DNA of 13,658 bases from an uncultured Burkholderiales bacterium (GTDB lineage: Bacteria; Pseudomonadota; Gammaproteobacteria; Burkholderiales; Burkholderiaceae_C): NCBI GenBank assembly GCA_903856875.1, contig CAIODE010000219.1:1-13658 (forward strand). Direction: 5' to 3'. Position numbers and translations under genes: made by a program. The stretch's first letter is position 1. Every line of letters begins with the position of its first letter. Positions 1-6,042 of this stretch are shown here, one piece after another. A model generated the notes under the pieces. The model saw only the letters and a program-made list of their open reading frames with translations, was not told the DNA's origin and made no database searches.

Positions 1-193
1 CGTCGACACCCGAGAAGTTTTTAGGGGCAGATTCGTGTGCCAACCACAAAATTCGGCGCCCATCCGAGGTGAGCTGCATGCCCATTCCCTCGCCCAGTCC
101 ACCAAACCCTGCCAGCTCGTGGTGAGCCAGCAACTTCATGTTGAGTGACAAGGTTTGATCAGCTCTTGATGCCGATTGAGGTGCTTGAAGCAT
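1..193 (-). CDS. LVIVD/beta-propeller-like protein, N-terminal part (runs off left edge)
   Basis: An open minus-strand frame begins at an ATG at 193-191 and continues to base 1 without a stop, so only the first 64 codons are present. The visible protein has a short hydrophilic N-terminus. It is followed by LLAHHELAGFGGLGEGM (about residues 21-37) and then QLTSDGRRILWLAHESAPKN, which alternates like a beta-propeller blade. From memory this resembles LVIVD-repeat proteins found beside catabolic genes in Burkholderiales; that assignment is recall, not a search. The frame stays open upstream of the ATG to about 259 and contains possible TTG (about 250) and CTG starts, so the start is uncertain. 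No strong Shine-Dalgarno precedes the ATG. There is no signal peptide in the visible part. It is divergent from the Bug gene at 293. Confidence 0.5.
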   Translation of the reverse strand, partial: MLQAPQSASRADQTLSLNMKLLAHHELAGFGGLGEGMGMQLTSDGRRILWLAHESAPKNFSGVD

Positions 194-280
194 GGGTAAA
201 TACTCATCAAAAATTTTGTTGAATCTGTAATATAGCGGAAAGGAATTCAAGATCAGTCAAGACATTCCCTAACCATCATC

Positions 281-285
281 AGGAG
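281..285 (+). promoter_or_regulatory. Ribosome binding site of Bug1 gene
   Basis: AGGAG lies seven nucleotides before the ATG at 293 and supports that start. The rest of the 194-292 intergenic stretch is AT-rich. It contains a TAATAT box at 228-233, but no convincing -35 element at the right spacing was found. Confidence 0.7.
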
Positions 286-292
286 ACATTCG

Positions 293-1282
293 ATGAATTT
301 TGCATTGGCCCAGCCCTGGAAGAAGTTGTTCCAAATTTCCCTTGTTGTACTCAGTTCTTTTGGGCTGAATCAAGCCCAAGCCCAAGCCTTTCCCACCAAA
401 CCCGTCAAACTGGTCGTCACGTATCCGCCAGGCGGAAGTTCAGACCTCATGGCGCGCATCATGGGTCAAAAGCTCAGCGAAGTTTGGGGGCAGCCTGTCA
501 TCATTGAAAGCAAACCCGGCGCGGCTGGCTCTATTGGCATGGAGTTCACAGCGCGTCAACCTGCCGATGGCTACACCTTCGTGGTTGGCAACTTAGGCCC
601 CGCATCGGTCAACCCCCTCATTACCAAAGTACCCTACAGCATGGAGAAGGATTTCATTCCTGTTTCTCTGACTGCCACAGGCCCCAACATCTTGGCAGTT
701 CCTACAGCGTCGCCCTTTAAAAACCTAAACGATCTGCTGGTGGCAGCGCGCAACAAACCAGGCTCTTTGAACTTTGGCACCAGCGGCCCTGGCAGCATGG
801 CGCACTTGGGTGGCGAACTCATCATGAGACAAGGCAACGTCAAAATGGTGGGTGTGCCCTACAAAGGCGGCGGACTGGCTGTCAATGATTTATTGGCTGG
901 TCAAATTGACATGATGGTCTCTGACGCATTGCCTGTCATTCAACACATTAGAACGGGAAGATTGCGTGCACTGGCAATTACCAGCGCCAAGCGATCACCT
1001 TTGTCACCCGAGATTCCAACATTTGCAGAAGCAGGACTTAATGGTTTGGTCGCCGTCAACTGGTGGGGCGTTTTCTTGCCTGCTGGCACCCCCAAACCTG
1101 TTGTGGATGCCTATTACACGGCGCTGGTCAAGATCATGGCCAACCCCGATCTGAAGGAAAAATTTGGAGGCTTGGGCGTTGAAGCCATGGCCACCACACA
1201 AGATGAATTCAAAGCCTTCTTGGCAGATGAAAAAAGCAAATATTCAAAGCTGATTGCCGACAACAATATCAAAGGCGAATAA
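293..1282 (+). CDS. Bug/TctC-family TTT periplasmic substrate-binding protein (Bug1)
   Basis: This is the 329-residue periplasmic solute-binding component of a tripartite tricarboxylate transporter (Bug family, TctC-like), expected to bind a carboxylate. A Sec signal peptide is visible: KK at 10-11, a hydrophobic core at about 13-24, and probable cleavage after AQA near residue 32. The mature protein opens with the family pattern FPTKPVKLVVTYPPGGSSD (YPPGG at 44-48). ESKPGAAGSIG follows at 72-82 and ADGYTF at 91-96, both ligand-pocket signatures of Bug proteins. Length is typical for the family. It is first in an operon with a VOC protein (16-nt gap) and a DUF1330 protein. No TctA or TctB membrane subunit is present in the window, so it must use membrane partners encoded elsewhere or act as a sensor. 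The ligand cannot be read from sequence. Confidence 0.93.
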   Translation: MNFALAQPWKKLFQISLVVLSSFGLNQAQAQAFPTKPVKLVVTYPPGGSSDLMARIMGQKLSEVWGQPVIIESKPGAAGSIGMEFTARQPADGYTFVVGNLGPASVNPLITKVPYSMEKDFIPVSLTATGPNILAVPTASPFKNLNDLLVAARNKPGSLNFGTSGPGSMAHLGGELIMRQGNVKMVGVPYKGGGLAVNDLLAGQIDMMVSDALPVIQHIRTGRLRALAITSAKRSPLSPEIPTFAEAGLNGLVAVNWWGVFLPAGTPKPVVDAYYTALVKIMANPDLKEKFGGLGVEAMATTQDEFKAFLADEKSKYSKLIADNNIKGE

Positions 1283-1286
1283 GCTA

Positions 1287-1293
1287 AAGGAGA
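1287..1293 (+). promoter_or_regulatory. Shine-Dalgarno that selects a TTG start for the VOC gene
   Basis: AAGGAGA, a strong Shine-Dalgarno, lies just after the Bug1 stop (1280-1282). It is five nucleotides before a TTG at 1299-1301, and no ATG lies at suitable spacing. The in-frame ATG at 1254 lies inside Bug1 and has no such signal, so the TTG is the better start. Confidence 0.65.
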
Positions 1294-1298
1294 CTCAA

Positions 1299-1808
1299 TT
1301 GGGCCTTAAATTTCTTGAACATTTGCTCATCCTCACGGACGATCCTGAAGGAACTAGAGATTGGTTTGTTCAAAATTTAGGGTTCCGAAACGGCTTCCAC
1401 CCTGAATTTGGGTTTCCCGTTTATTGGCTCTACATTGGTGATCAAGATGTGCTTCACATTGGCAAAGCGCGTCACTCAGAACATCAAAACACCTACCTCA
1501 AAACACCCACCGACGGAGAACAAGACTACTCTGCGGCGGGAGCCATGGGTTCAGGTCGTATTGATCACCTTTGCCTCAATTGCGATGGCATGAGCGAATT
1601 CATTGATCGACTTACGCGCAACGGTATACCGTTCAGTGAACGCAAAGCCCACAACTCCCAGCTGTACCAGCTGTTCATGCGCGAACCCATCAACGGCATC
1701 AAAGTAGAACTCAACTTCTCTTGGGAGGAAGCCGTACAAATGGGACGCGTGCCCTCTTACACCGATGAAGGGCAAAGCTTAACGCCCTCATCAACGGGCA
1801 GTCATTGA
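1299..1808 (+). CDS. VOC-superfamily protein (glyoxalase / extradiol dioxygenase fold)
   Basis: With the TTG start at 1299 (see the Shine-Dalgarno entry) this is a 169-residue cytosolic protein. It has the two beta-alpha-beta-beta-beta modules of the vicinal oxygen chelate superfamily. The first module opens with FLEHLLILTDD (His8), and a further VLHIG (His53) follows. The second opens with GRIDHLCLNC (His90) and ends with the family signature QLFMREPINGIKVELNF (Glu137). His8, His90 and Glu137 sit where VOC enzymes place their 2-His-1-carboxylate metal ligands, so a metal-dependent lyase, isomerase or dioxygenase is plausible. The exact reaction is not determinable. It lies 16 nt behind Bug1 and 43 nt ahead of the DUF1330 gene, so co-transcription is likely. 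A longer version from the ATG at 1254 would add 15 residues and overlap Bug1; I consider that less likely. Confidence 0.85.
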   Translation: MGLKFLEHLLILTDDPEGTRDWFVQNLGFRNGFHPEFGFPVYWLYIGDQDVLHIGKARHSEHQNTYLKTPTDGEQDYSAAGAMGSGRIDHLCLNCDGMSEFIDRLTRNGIPFSERKAHNSQLYQLFMREPINGIKVELNFSWEEAVQMGRVPSYTDEGQSLTPSSTGSH

Positions 1809-1851
1809 TTGGCCCATCAAAGTCCATGTTTAAAATTTGATTGGAACTGCT

Positions 1852-2154
1852 GTGCCCGCTTATTGGATATCTCGTTGCATCATCAACGACCCTGTGGTTT
1901 ATAAACGCTACACCGATCAGGTGCCAGACATCATTGCAAAATACGGCGCCAAGGTATTGGCCCGAGGTGGGCATTTTCAAATTATGGAGGGGCCAGAAGT
2001 ATTCAAGCGCTTTGTGGTGATTGAATTTCCAACTTTTGCGTCAGCCGTTGAATGCTTTCAATCTGATGCCTACAAAGCCGCAGCGTCACACCGAAGGAAT
2101 GGCGGCGGCATTGTTGAAAATGTCATTGTGGAAGGTGTTGAAATTCCAAGCTAG
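1852..2154 (+). CDS. DUF1330 family small protein (ferredoxin-like alpha-beta barrel fold)
   Basis: This is a 100-residue protein starting at GTG (1852). That start gives the N-terminus MPAYWISR, which matches the usual DUF1330 opening (MPAYWIxR, then DPxxYxxY). The frame extends to a TTG at 1837, which has no ribosome binding site, whereas GGA lies at 1843-1845 before the GTG. The family pattern continues with an invariant-looking ARGG (about residue 39) and ME, then VVIEFPTFASAVECFQSDAYKAA, typical of the small dimeric alpha-beta barrel fold. Its biochemical role is unknown in general, and members often sit in degradative operons, as here. It is the last gene of the Bug1-VOC operon and converges on the RraA-like gene. 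The stop codon is inside a hairpin stem (2147-2169). Confidence 0.85.
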   Translation: MPAYWISRCIINDPVVYKRYTDQVPDIIAKYGAKVLARGGHFQIMEGPEVFKRFVVIEFPTFASAVECFQSDAYKAAASHRRNGGGIVENVIVEGVEIPS

Positions 2155-2169
2155 CTTCAAACTAGCTTG
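2147..2169. terminator. Hairpin between convergent genes, possible bidirectional terminator
   Basis: CAAGCTAG (2147-2154) and CTAGCTTG (2162-2169) form a perfect 8-bp stem around a 7-nt loop. The TAG stop of the DUF1330 gene closes the left arm, and the TGA stop of the minus-strand RraA-like gene lies in the loop (2159-2157). No clear T-tract follows on either strand, so intrinsic termination is uncertain. The position, exactly between two convergent operons, favours a terminator or RNA-stabilising role. Confidence 0.45.
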
Positions 2170-2831
2170 TCTAGGGCTTCCTCAACCCACTTGCGGTCCC
2201 AGGTGCCCGCCATAATTTCTTTTTCCCATTGCTGCTCTAAAGCATGTTTGGCTTGGGCCAGCTTCAAAATTTCAGCCACCTCGCTGATGGGCACTACCAA
2301 CACGCCATCGGGGTCACCGATGAGCAAATCACCTGGCGCAATCGACAATCCGCCGCATGCGATGGGGTAGCCAATCTCTCCGGGGCCGCTTTTAAACGGG
2401 CCGTTAGGTGTAGCGCCACGCGCCACCACAGGAAAATCAACTTTACCCAACTCCTCCACATCGCGAATGGCGCCATCGATGATGATGGCTTCTATGCCGC
2501 GAGTCTTGGCATAGCTGGTCATCATGGCCCCAATGATGGCTGTATTCATGGCGCCACCTGCATCCACCACCACCACGTCGCCTGGCTGTGCTTTGTCGAG
2601 CGCTTGGTGCAAAAATAAATTGTCGCCTGGGCGAACACGAACGGTGAGTGCAGGCCCCGCAAATCGTTTGAGTCGACCATATTGATTAAAGCCTGCTGTG
2701 AAGGCCTGCAATCGATTAGCGACATCGCCCACCACAGCCACTGGAATAGAACGGGCTTGCTCAACCAGCGCAGCATCCACGCGCTTGAAATCTAGTTGAA
2801 TGCGAAGGCCAAGGTGATTTAACTGTTTCAT
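2157..2831 (-). CDS. RraA-family aldolase, LigK/CHA-aldolase-like
   Basis: This 224-residue cytosolic protein belongs to the RraA / class II (metal-dependent) 4-hydroxy-4-methyl- and 4-carboxy-4-hydroxy-2-oxoadipate aldolase family. Visible features are RPGDNLFLHQAL (67-78), GDVVVVDAGG (84-93), MNTAIIGAMM (95-104, the pyruvate-binding turn) and IDGAIRDVEEL (118-128). Arg123 and Asp124 stand in the position of the Arg/Asp pair that binds substrate and metal in the Pseudomonas HMG/CHA aldolase. APGDLLIGDPDGVLVVP follows near the C-terminus. The gene lies 36 nt behind a LigJ-type hydratase, whose product (4-carboxy-4-hydroxy-2-oxoadipate) is the known substrate of LigK-type aldolases, giving pyruvate and oxaloacetate. 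That pairing is the main reason for the aldolase call. RraA-fold proteins with other roles (RNase E inhibitor, oxaloacetate decarboxylase) remain possible. The ATG has only a weak ribosome binding site. Confidence 0.82.
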   Translation of the reverse strand: MKQLNHLGLRIQLDFKRVDAALVEQARSIPVAVVGDVANRLQAFTAGFNQYGRLKRFAGPALTVRVRPGDNLFLHQALDKAQPGDVVVVDAGGAMNTAIIGAMMTSYAKTRGIEAIIIDGAIRDVEELGKVDFPVVARGATPNGPFKSGPGEIGYPIACGGLSIAPGDLLIGDPDGVLVVPISEVAEILKLAQAKHALEQQWEKEIMAGTWDRKWVEEALDKLV

Positions 2832-2867
2832 TTTTTTCTGAAATTTAGAGTGTGAAAGGCTGTTGAT

Positions 2868-3905
2868 TTAAGAATGGCCCACACATTTGGGATGCGCGCG
2901 CAATCGCGAGTAAACACCCAAAGCATTGGTTTCATAAATCATTTGTTTTTTACCTGCTGTCGCTTCTGGTGAAGCGTCGATGTATTTTCGAGTGTCATCG
3001 AAATACTGAGAAGTAAGCGGGTCAATGCCTTGTACGGCACCCACTGTTTCTGATGCAAACAAAATATTTTCGGCAGGCAATACGCGCAGTAACAAATCAA
3101 TGCCGGCCTGATGGTAAACACAGGTGTCAAAGAACACATTGCCCAAGACCTTTTGCTCTAGCGGTTCTAAGCCGCGGTCTTGCGCAATGCCCCTGTACCG
3201 ACCCCAGTGATAGGGCACAGCGCCGCCGCCATGCGGAATGATGAACTTCAAAGTTGGAAAGTCTTTGAAAATATCGGAAGTCATGAATTGAACAAATGCC
3301 GATGTGTCGCCATTGATGTAATGGGTGGCCACAGGATCAAAATGTGGGTTGCAAGAGCCACTCACATGAATCATGGCAGGCACGTCGAGTTCAACCAATT
3401 TTTCGTAAAGCGGATACCACCACTTTCGATCTGAGAGCGGCGGGTCGGTCCAGCGACCGCCACTGGGGTCAGGATTCAAATTGGCACCAATGAAGCCCAG
3501 CTCAAGAATACAGCGCTCTAACTCTTCAAAAACGCGCTGCCCAGGTGCCACACCAGAAGCTTGAGGCAGCTGGCAAACACCTATGAAATGATCGGGATAA
3601 AGCTGACAGACCCGATGCACCAAGTCGTTGTTGTAGCGTGCCCATTGCACATTGGTGTCTTCGTTGCCATAGTGATGGTCCATTCCCACCGCACGCGGCG
3701 AGAAGATGGTTAAGTCGACACCTCGCTCTTGCATCTTTCGAAGCTGGTTGGCTGAAATGCCCGCTCGAATTTCATCGTCACTGACAACAGGTGGTATCAA
3801 GTTTGGCGTGAGACCCGTTCTGTTGTATTCAGCAATTTGCTGAAGGCGAAATTCGGCAACTTGAGGCGGTGTTGTTGTGAAATGGCCGTGGCAGTCAATG
3901 ATCAT
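2868..3905 (-). CDS. ligJ: 4-oxalomesaconate hydratase (LigJ family, amidohydrolase superfamily)
   Basis: This 345-residue protein closely follows the Sphingobium LigJ pattern as I recall it. It opens with MIIDCHGHF, whose HxH (His6, His8) binds metal. SDDEIRAGISANQLRKMQERG and TIFSPRA then match LigJ in order. GFIGANLNPDPSGG (137-150) and DVPAMIHVSGSCNP (174-187, His180) follow, then FIIPHGGGAVPYHWGR (221-236, His225), NVFFDTCVYHQ and ILFASETVGAVQGIDP (Glu286). A glutamate rather than aspartate at the last metal position is a LigJ-type feature. The enzyme hydrates 4-oxalomesaconate to 4-carboxy-4-hydroxy-2-oxoadipate in the protocatechuate 4,5-cleavage pathway (PmdE in Comamonas). It starts one base after the Bug2 stop (TAA-A-ATG), so the two are translationally coupled, and the aldolase gene follows. 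No ring-cleaving dioxygenase or PDC hydrolase is nearby, so a related branched tricarboxylate substrate is an alternative. Confidence 0.85.
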   Translation of the reverse strand: MIIDCHGHFTTTPPQVAEFRLQQIAEYNRTGLTPNLIPPVVSDDEIRAGISANQLRKMQERGVDLTIFSPRAVGMDHHYGNEDTNVQWARYNNDLVHRVCQLYPDHFIGVCQLPQASGVAPGQRVFEELERCILELGFIGANLNPDPSGGRWTDPPLSDRKWWYPLYEKLVELDVPAMIHVSGSCNPHFDPVATHYINGDTSAFVQFMTSDIFKDFPTLKFIIPHGGGAVPYHWGRYRGIAQDRGLEPLEQKVLGNVFFDTCVYHQAGIDLLLRVLPAENILFASETVGAVQGIDPLTSQYFDDTRKYIDASPEATAGKKQMIYETNALGVYSRLRAHPKCVGHS

Positions 3906-3906
3906 T

Positions 3907-4887
3907 TTAGGCTTGGAAATCTAGCTTAACTTTTGACAAGAAGTCCTTCATGAACTTCACTTCTTCGTTCATGCGAGCAGCCGTTTCAGTGCGCGACAAA
4001 TTCAAGGGTTCTAGCCCATTGCCAATCAATTTATTGGCAATTTGCGAACTGTTTACCGTGGCGTTGATGGCGCTGTTCATGGCATTAAGGACATCGGGGG
4101 GCGTATTGGATGGTGCCCAAACGCCAATCCAAGACGGGATGGAAGCACCCTTAAAGACATCCACCAGCGATGGGATGCCTGGCAAACTTTTCACAGTTGT
4201 GGGTTGTGCAATGGCGATCCACTTCAACTTGCCTGCTGCAACCATGGGGCCGCCCACGGGAATGGTTGTGAAAACTGCATCAAGGTGCCCCCCAGCAGCA
4301 TCAATGATCATGGGCGCGCCGCCTTTGTAGGGCACCATGGTGGCATCTATGCCTGTGGACCTTTCCAGCAACAGCGCTGCCAAATGGTGAGGCGTACCGA
4401 CGCCAGCAAGTCCAATTCGAAGTCGTTGTCCAGGCGCTTTAGCCTTCGCTAAAAATTGATCTAAATTGTTAACGCCAAGTTGCGATGAAACAGCCAAGAC
4501 AAGAATCATGTCGGCCACAGCAGCCACAGGTACAAGATCCTTCAGCGCATCGGCAGATTTTGAAGCCAATTGGGGCACCATGGGGTTGGTGGAAAAAATT
4601 GAATTGGCAAAGACGCCGTAACTGCTTGAATCTGCAGCTTGCTTGGCTACAAACTCCATGGCAATGTTGCCGGCAGCACCTGATTTGTTTTCAACCAAGA
4701 CACCGCCCCCACTCAATTGAAGCCCTTCGGCGACGGTTCTGGCTGCAAAGTCAACAACACCCCCAGCCGGATAGCTCACAACAAATCGTGTTTGTTTTGC
4801 GCCAAAGGTTTGAGACTTTGCGACCCCAGTCAGACCGAAGCTGGCCAAACTTGCACCCAGGGAAGAAATAACTTGTCTTCTGTCCAT
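3907..4887 (-). CDS. Bug/TctC-family TTT periplasmic substrate-binding protein (Bug2)
   Basis: This is a 326-residue Bug-family solute-binding protein. The N-terminus MDRRQVISSLGASLASFGLT contains a twin arginine followed by a moderately hydrophobic segment, so export may be through Tat rather than Sec; cleavage is likely near residue 26. The family core is present: SYPAGGVVD (38-46) and ENKSGAAGNIA (66-76). The usual ADGYT motif is replaced by ADSSSYGVF. VPYKGGAPMI and the C-terminal section are typical. It heads the operon with the LigJ-type hydratase (1-nt spacing) and the RraA-type aldolase, which suggests it captures a tricarboxylate or oxo-acid feeding those enzymes. It is divergent from Bug3, and a minus-strand promoter is seen at 4924-4952. 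The ribosome binding site is poor: a G-rich GGGGG eight nucleotides upstream. Confidence 0.92.
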   Translation of the reverse strand: MDRRQVISSLGASLASFGLTGVAKSQTFGAKQTRFVVSYPAGGVVDFAARTVAEGLQLSGGGVLVENKSGAAGNIAMEFVAKQAADSSSYGVFANSIFSTNPMVPQLASKSADALKDLVPVAAVADMILVLAVSSQLGVNNLDQFLAKAKAPGQRLRIGLAGVGTPHHLAALLLERSTGIDATMVPYKGGAPMIIDAAGGHLDAVFTTIPVGGPMVAAGKLKWIAIAQPTTVKSLPGIPSLVDVFKGASIPSWIGVWAPSNTPPDVLNAMNSAINATVNSSQIANKLIGNGLEPLNLSRTETAARMNEEVKFMKDFLSKVKLDFQA

Positions 4888-4923
4888 GAAAAGGCCCCCA
4901 AAATAAAATTTTCAATCCAAATA

Positions 4924-4952
4924 AATATACGACGCTAAGGCCTTTGCCACAA
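4924..4952 (-). promoter_or_regulatory. Sigma70-type promoter of the Bug2-ligJ-aldolase operon
   Basis: Reading the minus strand, TTGTGG (-35, complement of 4952-4947) and TATATT (-10, complement of 4929-4924) are separated by exactly 17 nt. This would start transcription about 30 nt before the Bug2 ATG. The -35 overlaps one copy of a direct repeat (4951-4957). Confidence 0.5.
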
Positions 4953-4998
4953 CCTAGGGTATTCATTAGCCGTGAAATTGAAGACACTGATAACCTAG
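4951..4998 (+). repeat. AACCTAG direct repeat pair in divergent control region
   Basis: AACCTAG occurs at 4951-4957 and again at 4992-4998, 41 nt apart (about four helical turns), within the 154-nt Bug2/Bug3 divergent region. The first copy touches the -35 of the minus-strand promoter. This is compatible with an operator pair, but chance cannot be excluded for 7-mers. Confidence 0.3.
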
Positions 4999-5030
4999 AG
5001 CCTCTGTACTTTCTTTAAACCTCAGCCTTG

Positions 5031-5035
5031 AAGGA
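5031..5035 (+). promoter_or_regulatory. Ribosome binding site of Bug3 gene
   Basis: AAGGA stands six nucleotides before the ATG at 5042 and supports that start. I found no convincing sigma70 promoter for this strand in the divergent region. Confidence 0.65.
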
Positions 5036-5041
5036 ATCAGC

Positions 5042-6028
5042 ATGTCCAAACTTCCAAAGTTTTCAAAATGGGCAGCTCTGTGGGTCACGGCGGCTTCTTG
5101 TTTTTCCCCCACCCTTTCCCAAGCCGCATGGCCTTCAGACCAACCCATCAACATGATCCTAGGCTATGCGCCAGGGGGCGGCACTGACATTGTGGCCAGG
5201 CAGTTGGTTCCGTTTCTAGAAAAAGCCTTAGGCGGTGGCGCTCGGTTCAGTGTCATCAACAAAGCAGGCGCAGGGGGTGACATTGGGTTTGGTGCCATTG
5301 CCGCATCCGCTCCCGATGGTTACACCATTGGCTTTATCAATACGCCGCCTGTCATGACGATTCCCATTGAACGCAAAACAACTTGGACGCTGAACAGCTT
5401 TGAGTTGTTAGGCAATGTGGTTGACGACCCAGGTACCTTTTGTGTTCACAACGACAGCCCGATCAAGTCACTCGCAGAGTTAGCCGCTTATGCCAAAGCC
5501 AATCCGGGTGTTGCTTCTGTTGGCACCACAGGCGTTGGCTCTGATGACCACCTTGCCATGTTGATGTTTGAAAAAGCAGCTGGCGTCAAAATGACCCATG
5601 TGCCATTCAAAGGTTCTGGCGAAACCAGAACCGCCATCATTGGAAAACACATCACGGTGGCCGCCATCAATGTAGGCGAGGCGTTGCAATACCTCAAAGG
5701 CGGTTCCCCTTTGCGCTGCTTAGGCCAAATGACACCCGCACGCATTACGATGGCCCCCGACTGGCCAACCTTCAGAGAGCAAGGTTACGCATTTGACATG
5801 GCCTCTTTGCGCGGAGTTGTAGCGCCCAAAGGATTGCCACCCGCAGTGCGTGACAGGCTGGTACAAGCTTTGGAAAAAGCCATCAGCGACCCTGCCTTTA
5901 AATTGGCGGCTGAACGTGCCTATGCCCCAGTTCGATTTTTAGCCCCACCTGCCTACGATGCAGAATTGCGCGCAGGTGACACCTTATTTCGGCAACTTTG
6001 GAAAGACATGCCCTGGACGGATAAGTAA
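5042..6028 (+). CDS. Bug/TctC-family TTT periplasmic substrate-binding protein (Bug3)
   Basis: This is a 328-residue Bug-family protein. The signal peptide has Lys at 3, 6 and 9, a hydrophobic core at about 11-21, and probable cleavage at SQA/A near residues 28-29. The mature protein begins WPSDQPINMILGYAPGGGTD (YAPGGGTD at 42-49). NKAGAGGDIG follows at 73-82 and PDGYTIG at 91-97. HVPFKGSGETR, GQMTPAR and the C-terminal region are family-typical. The binding loop (GGGTD) differs from those of Bug1 and Bug2, so the three look like separate lineages rather than recent tandem copies. It is followed after 14 nt by a D-aminoacylase-like amidohydrolase, suggesting a shared transcript and perhaps uptake of an N-acylated or amide-containing carboxylate (inference). 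No membrane subunits are present. Confidence 0.92.
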   Translation: MSKLPKFSKWAALWVTAASCFSPTLSQAAWPSDQPINMILGYAPGGGTDIVARQLVPFLEKALGGGARFSVINKAGAGGDIGFGAIAASAPDGYTIGFINTPPVMTIPIERKTTWTLNSFELLGNVVDDPGTFCVHNDSPIKSLAELAAYAKANPGVASVGTTGVGSDDHLAMLMFEKAAGVKMTHVPFKGSGETRTAIIGKHITVAAINVGEALQYLKGGSPLRCLGQMTPARITMAPDWPTFREQGYAFDMASLRGVVAPKGLPPAVRDRLVQALEKAISDPAFKLAAERAYAPVRFLAPPAYDAELRAGDTLFRQLWKDMPWTDK

Positions 6029-6042
6029 AAAAGAGGTACGAC

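Noticed and set aside
228..233. TAATAT as a -10 box for the Bug1 operon
   Set aside because: No acceptable -35 was found 16-18 nt upstream, so I mention it but do not call a promoter.
1254..1298. ATG at 1254 as start of the VOC protein
   Set aside because: It lies within the Bug1 coding sequence, has no ribosome binding site, and adds residues with no VOC similarity. The TTG at 1299 has a strong Shine-Dalgarno.
3950..4871. Several open frames on the plus strand opposite Bug2
   Set aside because: They are antisense to a clear Bug-family gene, have no recognisable domain, and overlap one another in different frames. They are shadows of the codon bias of the real gene.
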